Part shown: one piece after another, positions 58,284 through 64,000 of the stretch
Layout: every line of letters starts with the position of its first letter
Numbering within the stretch: position 1 is the stretch's first letter
The notes under the pieces: model-generated
Seen by the model: the letters and a program-made list of their open reading frames with translations, nothing else
Databases searched by the model: none
What the model was told of the DNA's origin: nothing
NCBI GenBank assembly: GCA_030867875.1
Contig: JAOWCC010001501.1
Location: 21,047,524 to 21,111,523, forward strand
DNA length: 64,000 bases
Direction of reading: 5' to 3'
Source: Actinernus sp. WN-2022
Lineage: Eukaryota; Cnidaria; Anthozoa; Actiniaria; Actinernidae
Translations under genes and position numbers: made by a program

Positions 58284-58905
58284 ATCCCATTCAAGTGAAT
58301 GCAATGGAGCCAGACAGAACACAATAGACTCCCATGATTCAACAATGACTCCATTAGAAAGACGTGCATCCTATTCAAGTGAATACAATGGAGCTAGACT
58401 CCCATGATTCAACAATGACTTCATTAGAAAGACGTTCATCCTATTCAAGTGAATACAATGGAGCCAGACAGAACACAATAGACTCCCATGATTCAACAAT
58501 GACTCCATTAGAAAGACGTTCATCCTGTTCAAGTGAATGCAATGGAGCCAGACAGAACACAATAGACTCCCATGATTCAACAATGACTTCATTAGAAAGA
58601 CGTTCATCCTATTCAAGTGAATGCAATGGAGCCAGACAGAACACAATAGACTCCAATGATTCAACAATGACTCCATTAGAAAGACGTTCATCCTATTCAA
58701 GTGAATGTAATGGAGCCAGACAGAACACAATAGACTCCAATGATTCAACAATGACTCCATTAGAAAGACGTTCATCCTGTTCAAGTGAATACAATGGAGC
58801 TAGACTACCATGATTCAACAATGACTTCATTAGAAAGACGTTCATCCTATTCAAGTTAACGCAATGGAGCCAGACAGAACACAATAGACTGCCATGATTC
58901 AACTT
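58284..58905 (+). repeat. 84-bp minisatellite, about seven to eight units
   Basis: The unit runs from CCCATGATTCAACAATGACT through AGACGTTCATCC and CAATGGAGCCAGACAGAACA. Copies differ at few sites; two are shortened. As 84 is a multiple of three and the unit lacks stops, 149- and 137-codon frames appear on both strands. They are products of the repeat, not evidence of a gene. Confidence 0.93.
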
Positions 58906-58989
58906 AGTCTCAGCTTTTCTATTTCCCTTTTTCCTCTGACAACGTTTATTGAAATAAGTATATCTTTATATCTTTACAACTTGCAAACC

Positions 58990-59024
58990 CTGATGAAGGA
59001 TGGCCGTATACTAGCCGAAATATT
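58990..59024 (+). repeat. Penelope-type CTGATGA...GAAA motif
   Basis: CTGATGAAGGATGGCC, then CTAGCCGAAATATTGGTC. Same arrangement as at 30311 and 44438, but the central stem is weak (GGC/GCC with a bulge). It lies 450 bp from a complete hammerhead core in the opposite orientation. Confidence 0.45.
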
Positions 59025-59092
59025 GGTCTAATATAATCATTTCCAAACTGTACAAATCAGCCTTGCATCATTCCATTATTGAAATACGTGTG

Positions 59093-59465
59093 TATATATA
59101 TACATGCATCAGGAGTTCCGGACTTCCGGTTGGATCACACTGCATTCTGGGTAGGTGGGCTCAGAAAAGTGGGCACAACTTCTAGATCGGCCATATTGGA
59201 TTTGAGTGCAGTCAATTTTTGCTCCTTTGCAAGTTCAAAAACTTACTACCTAGTACACGGAATATCTTACCTTTACAGATTCTTCAGTTGGGAGTTCTAA
59301 CTCGATGTTTAAGCTTTAGAACGGGATTAATAAAGTTTCCAAGTTGACTGCGCTCAAATCCAATATGGCCGCTCTGGAAGTTGATGCCCACTTTTCTGAG
59401 CCCACCTACCCAGAATGCAGTGTGATCCAACCGGAAGTCCGGAACTCCTGATGCATGTATATATA
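59093..59465. mobile_element. 373-bp MITE with about 115-bp terminal inverted repeats, inserted in TATA
   Basis: TATATACATGCATCAGGAGT and the complement of the right end. The arms run through CCGGACTTCCGGTTGGATCA, CTGGGTAGGTGGGCTCAG and ATATTGGATTTGAG. Flanking TA repeats suggest a TA target. Confidence 0.85.
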
Positions 59466-59470
59466 CTCAA

Positions 59471-59516
59471 TCTGCAGACAGTACTGTTTCGCTCTTTGTG
59501 AGCTCATCAGTGCAGA
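59471..59516 (-). ncRNA. Hammerhead ribozyme (type I core)
   Basis: Read on the minus strand: stem I TCTGCA; CTGATGA; stem II GCTC-ACAAA-GAGC; GAA; short palindromic stem III ACAGTACTGT; C (cleavage site after GTC); then TGCAGA closing stem I with six pairs. All invariant core positions (CUGAUGA, GAA, A15.1-U16.1, H17) are present. Known: such motifs with very short stem III are found in Penelope-like elements and retrozymes and are often active as dimers. It lies just beside a MITE and upstream of LINE-3. Activity is inferred from sequence only. Confidence 0.82.
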
Positions 59517-61395
59517 ACAGAGATTTCAGACTGAACCTTAGCTATGGGTCAGAGAGCTATGGGTCACGGAGAGCCGCTGCAGCTGCCAACCAGCTATTGT
59601 CCAACGTTAACAGTACCACTACAGAGATCCCCACCCACACTCCGGTATATGCTGAAACTGAACTCTTCTACTTCAAACCAGTGTCATACAGCGAGTTACA
59701 TAATATAATTATGTTGATGCCATCGAATAAAGCACCCGGACCGGATAAGATTTCCATTCGGGTCATCAAGGACTCCTTACTGCACATCTTACCTGCGTTA
59801 ACTGACATCATCAACTGTTCCCTGATGACTTCTACTTACCCTGAAAATTGGAAGCAAGCTGAGGTTATACCACTGCTAAAGGAGGGCGATCATGAAGATC
59901 CTACGAACAACCGGCCATTATCACTCTTACCAGTCGTTTCTAAAATCTGCGAGAAAAGTAGCACTGATTCAGTTTTCTGACTATCTATCACATCACAAAC
60001 GTCTTAACCGTAGCGTCATCAAAGCGGAAACCGCCAGTACCACTCCACTGAGACACTCAATATCTATACTACAGATTCAGTCCTTAGTGCAATGGACCAA
60101 CAAAAGGTGACCACACTTGTTCTACTGGACCTGTCTAAGGGGTTTGACAGTATTAACCATCGGATTCTACTGCGCAAGCTCCAAGGGGTAGGCGTCTCTC
60201 TAGTCGCTTCCAAATGGTTCGAGAGTTATCTTTCCGGAAGGGGACAAGCTGTTCGTATTGGTCCCAGTGTCTCTAGCTCACTTCCATTGCGGAATGGTGT
60301 CCCACCATTGCTGTTCAACATCTACATAAATGACCTCCCTTCCATCGCCCGGCATTGCTCACTTAAGTCGTACGTTGATGATTCTAAACTATTCATATAA
60401 TTCCCAAGAAGTGATTTGGAAGACAGCACCCAGAAACTCGTGGAAGATCTGCAGAGAGTTGGAAAATGGTGCTCACAGTGATAACAGCTTACTCATCAAC
60501 GCAGACAAGACCAAGCTATTACATCTAGGCACTCGACAGATGCTGAAGCAGACCCCCCTGGATATACATGTAGAACTCTTAGGAAAGCAGTTAACTCCAG
60601 TATCTTCAGCTAAAGACTTAGGCGTGATTATTGACACCAATCTAACTTATGATGCCCATGTCACAAAACTTGTCTCATCATGTATGGCGAGTTTGTGTCA
60701 AATCAACAGAGTAAAACACTTATTCAATTCCGAAACTCTAAATATGATTGTTAATGCCCTTGTTCTAAGCAAACTATTTTATTGTTCATCGGTTTGGGCT
60801 AATACCTCCGATAAGAACTTCAAGAAACTGCAACTTGTGCAGAATTTCTCAGCCAGAATAATAAGTGGCGCACGCAAATTTGATCATATCACACCTATAT
60901 TGCGCAACCTTCAGTGGCTACCGGTTAAAGAAACTGTTAATCTCAGAGACACTTTATTGACCTTTAAATGCTTAAATGGGCTTTCGCCATCCTACTTATC
61001 GGATAAGTTTTGCAAGAGATCCAGTATACACCAGCGCAATACTCGAAATTGCGGTGACCTTAACATTCCTAAATGTAACTCAGCATCCGGTCAGAGGTCC
61101 TTTAGCTACAGAGGTGTTAAGATCTGGAATGCCTTAGATAGCACACTTAAAGCGTCAACTTCAGTTCCTCAATTTAAGAGAGCTATTAAGTTACAGTTAC
61201 TAGCTTCTTATTACGACTGAATTCAATGTAATAGTGTTTAATCTTAGATATGATAGTTTTTACGCAATTTTATCGATAAGTATTTTAACAAATTTATAGT
61301 CTCTCGTAGTTTAACTTATTTTAACTTATTTGTAAATATATGTTGAAAAGCCCTTCTGGGAACTTATATTAAAGATATGTATGTATGTATGTATG
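59517..61395 (+). pseudogene. LINE-3: 5'-truncated CR1/L2-like reverse transcriptase with 3' tail
   Basis: Frames encode MLMPSNKAPGPDKISI and NNRPLSLLPVVSKICEK; then LVLLDLSKGFDSINHRILL, LKSYVDDSKLFI (YVDD near 60368-60383); then LLINADKTKLLHLGTRQ, SAKDLGVIIDTNLTYDAHV and FKCLNGLSPSYLSDKF to a stop at 61220. The block normally reading PQGS-LGP between FDSINH and YVDD is collapsed to NGVPPLLF, so several essential residues are deleted. There are at least two frameshifts. It ends in (TATG)n at 61376-61395, a CR1/L2-type tail. No endonuclease remains. Confidence 0.9.
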
Positions 61396-61551
61396 AAGCA
61401 AGCAAGATTGCAACAAGGCAGTTTAAAAGGTTCACTGTACCATGCGAAAGTGCTCAAACTACAGAGTAGTGGGCCAGCATTAATGCAAACAGCAATGGTA
61501 CAATCTGAAAAAGAGTGCTCAACAAAACCAAAGTTAAGTTATATATATATA

Positions 61552-62625
61552 CAGCGAATTGCAAAAATTATGAGGTGTCCAACATATCAACATATCGGGT
61601 GCATTGTGGGAACGATTTCCCGTTACTGACCCGTACAGAGACCGACGCGATAATGGATACATACTGTTAATGTACATCTAAGGGTTTTAGATGTAGTAAC
61701 TAAACAACATTTTCTTGGTACCAAACAGCTTTTAAATGTCGTATTTATTTTAGCACCATCCAGAAATAATCTCCGCAGTTATGAACGCGAAGATGAAATA
61801 ATAATTATTTTCACGGTTCGTGATTAGCGCGCTGGCTATATTTGGAACGTCAAGCCCAGAGTACGAGACGAAGTAAATAAAAATTTCAAGCCCTTCTTAC
61901 GAAAAGTCTTCCAACCTTTACCTACAATATCGGGCCGTGTTCAACAAACAATAACATACAAAGGAGCTACTGAAATGTAAATTCAAGGCACGCGCGAGTT
62001 TCTGGATTTATTATTTCTAAATCATTTTTAAAAGCCAATGTTTGTCGAAAAATAGTAAGCAATGCAAAAAAGAAGTTATATTGTAAATTTTTCAAATCAT
62101 GATTCATTGGAAGGTTTGATATTAGATCGTTATAACAGGCTTTGTAATTATCACATCAAGCTTGCTCAAGCAATTCGAATTTTTCGCTAATATGCTATTT
62201 TTTTCGGTTGCAGTGGCGGACGTTTTCATAGCTAATAAAACCTTAGAAAACAAACTTTTACTTCAGAAATAACATAATCGGATGATAAAGTGGGAAACCA
62301 CGGATTTATTTACATGTACTCCGTCTAGTACTCTCAGCTTTACCCGGCACGCTAGTCACGAACCGCAACACTAATTATTTCATCTACGCGCTCATAACTG
62401 CGGAGATTATTGCTGGATGGTGCTTAAATAAATACGACATTTAAAAGCTGTTTACTACCGGTAAAATTTCGTTTAGTTACTACATCCAAAACCCTTAGAT
62501 GTACATTAACAGTATGTAGCCATTATCGCGTCGGTCTCTGTGCGGGTCAGTAACGGGAAATCGTTCCCACAATGCACCCGATATGTTGATATGTCTGGAC
62601 ACCTCATAACGTTTGCAATTCGCTG
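61552..62625. mobile_element. 1.07-kb element with about 290-bp terminal inverted repeats
   Basis: CAGCGAATTGCAAAAATTAT and the complement of the right end start long arms containing CGGGTGCATTGTGGGAACGA, ACGCGATAATGG and AAAAGCTGTTT...ACATTTAAA. TA microsatellites flank both sides. The 480-bp centre is AT-rich, with no transposase motif. Confidence 0.88.
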
Positions 62626-62751
62626 TATATATATATATACGTATGTGCCTGTGAATCAATAATGATCCTTAGGTTGAAAGCTTAGATAAAAAGCCTGGGA
62701 AAACTCACGATACCACAAAAACCAATACTGGTCGGCTGCGTTACCAGCGTG

Positions 62752-62830
62752 GTCGTCCTGATGGTGTAGTGGTTAACGCATCGGACTAGTATACCGAGGC
62801 CGTGGGTTCGAATCCCGCATGTTTTTCTCT
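62752..62830 (+). pseudogene. tRNA-Thr(AGT)-like gene or SINE head
   Basis: D-arm GTGTAGTGGTTAACGC pairs. The anticodon arm TCGGA-CTAGTAT-ACCGA has an AGT triplet with one mismatch. The T-arm GTGGGTTCGAATCCCGC is intact, with a good A-box and B-box, and a T5 terminator follows. The acceptor stem does not pair, so it is more likely a SINE or tRNA pseudogene than a functional tRNA. Confidence 0.6.
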
Positions 62831-63045
62831 TTCACCTTTATTCTGATTGTTAATATTAGGGATGGGTTTCTTCTCTCTATGTACTTAATATATACTATAT
62901 ATATCTATATATATACACAGTCGTTGCCGTTAAGGTTGTCCTAGACATATGCAGATATGGATTTATAGCCTTTGTTCAGTTCGCACCTTTTATATAAAGA
63001 ACGATAATCAGCCGTGAACGCGCCTTTTGTATTTGGTAACAAAGA

Positions 63046-63133
63046 GGCACGGTGGTCTAATGGTTTAACGCTCTTGCCTTCCAGTTCGAAGCCCCGAGTT
63101 CAAGTCTCAGTATCGGCATCGTATCTTTTTTTT
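63046..63133 (+). pseudogene. tRNA-Gly(TCC)-like gene or SINE head
   Basis: GGCACGGTGGTCTAATGGTT (A-box) and TTGCCTTCCAG (TCC anticodon context as in tRNA-Gly) are followed by GAGTTCAAGTCTC (diverged B-box) and then a run of eleven T. Anticodon and T stems are poorly paired, so it is degenerate. Confidence 0.5.
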
Positions 63134-64000
63134 TTCCCTTTTTTTTTGTTCTGTTTACATGTGTGTTTCTTTTTGCAGTTTTTTTTTTGACATTGGATAA
63201 GAACGGACGCTGTAGCTAAAATAATACTGTCATCCTGAAACGGTCTTAATTTTCCCAGACTTTCGAAGTAGATAATTATACCAGCACTGACTGAGTACGC
63301 CCAAATTACGCTATTTTCGTTTAGAACGGTGTAGCAATTCTGTTGATGGTTGTGGAGTTGAATAAGCGTATTTTTTACGCTGTGCCGGGCTTACATGTAT
63401 ATACCAGAAAGAGTTTTGAAAATACTAGATACCCACTGATTCAAAGTATTATATCTTTGTTTAGAAGTAGGAAGCGATTTTAGCAAGTGTTATGAATTTC
63501 ATTCGTACTGATTTTCTGAACTTAGGCAGACTGAGCGAGCAACTTTATTTTTTTTCCGAGGGCCGCGAGACACGGAGATAGTTTTGACATTACCCGGCAG
63601 TCCAGAAATTGTCCAGAATTCTCTTTGAAACCCATAGTAATGCTTGCATTAGTTGACGAAGCTTTTTTCTTTGTGAAGGAATAGAACTCACATGGAATTA
63701 AAACAGTGTACACGAGTGTTTGACAAACGATCACAAACTTTTGAAGCTTTGCCATGGACGATGTCGATGTTCAAAATACTACATTCCCTGCGGCAGTCGA
63801 AGCTTTTGCAAAAGAAATGTTCAAACATCCCTTAATAAAATATATGTGGATGATAGGTGTCCTAGGCATTTCAAAGGTTAAAAAGAACTCCGGTCCGTTC
63901 TTGTAGTCACGTTTGAATTAAAGGCTTTTAAGGGAATGCAGTCAGAAGAAAAAAAGGGGAAAAAGAAATGAAAAAATTCTTCGTAGTGAAAAGACGCGAT
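63134..64000. other. Right edge: mostly non-coding, one possible divergent pair of short frames
   Basis: At 63753-63756 a CCATGG gives a start on each strand. Minus: MAKLQKFVIVCQTLVYTVLI, hydrophobic and signal-like, reaching a GTGAGT donor-like site near 63690. Plus: a 50-codon frame (63754-63906) with AAVEAFAKEMFKHPLIKY and WMIGVLGISK. Neither has a recognised homologue; one may be a first exon or small protein. Confidence 0.25.

Noticed and set aside
58364..58813. 149-codon Ser/Arg-rich repeat protein
   Set aside because: The frame is a by-product of an 84-bp tandem unit without stops; the reverse strand is equally open and there is no start context or splice evidence.

Overview
This window looks like nuclear DNA from an anthozoan cnidarian, most likely a stony coral. 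It is AT-rich and intron-containing. It carries one intact host gene, a TLX/tailless-type (NR2E) nuclear receptor, surrounded by non-LTR retrotransposon remnants, a BEL/Pao LTR element, many short inverted-repeat elements and tRNA-derived sequences. The organism is inferred from repeat style and the receptor sequence; no species marker was seen.

Region 1 (1-18.7 kb) is one CR1/L2-like LINE (plus strand) broken up by successive insertions. Its pieces lie at about 510-1414 (endonuclease), 7246-7951 (linker), 9002-9189 and 15075-15325 (reverse transcriptase), 17087-17885 (RT palm and C-terminus) and about 18.52-18.68 kb (3' tail). The gaps are filled by: a 375-bp element with a 9-bp target duplication (135-509); two nested TTAA-flanked elements (1415-7245 containing 2463-7170); a 1-kb element with a 16-bp minisatellite (7952-9001); a 5.9-kb BEL/Pao retrotransposon (9190-15074, minus strand); a TA-flanked element that captured pieces of a SWIM/YqaJ-type host gene (15326-17086), itself hit by two smaller elements; and a dispersed repeat carrying its own small insertion. 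Most insertion sites are readable because the LINE frame resumes after one copy of each target duplication.

Region 2 (18.7-26 kb) holds a second, internally deleted LINE (about 19.54-20.85 kb), a 770-bp foldback element, several inverted-repeat elements, and two copies of a MITE, one with an expanded CACGTG-containing repeat.

Region 3 (26-39.3 kb, minus strand) is the host gene: five coding exons with GT/AG boundaries and consistent phases, predicting 378 residues with a two-zinc-finger DNA-binding domain and a ligand-binding domain. A 10.9-kb intron separates the DNA-binding exon from the rest. This intron and the next few kilobases upstream show far fewer recognisable transposons than the LINE graveyard.

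Region 4 (39.3-64 kb) is mostly non-coding. It contains a 480-bp foldback element, a pair of 0.8-kb direct repeats, a nearly identical 1.54-kb tandem duplication with a diverged third unit beside it, an 84-bp minisatellite with an inverted partner, a sequence matching the hammerhead ribozyme core (59471-59516, minus strand), a third LINE (59.5-61.4 kb), a 1.07-kb inverted-repeat element, and two tRNA-like genes or SINE heads near 62.8 and 63.1 kb. Apart from the receptor, no gene here looks functional with confidence.
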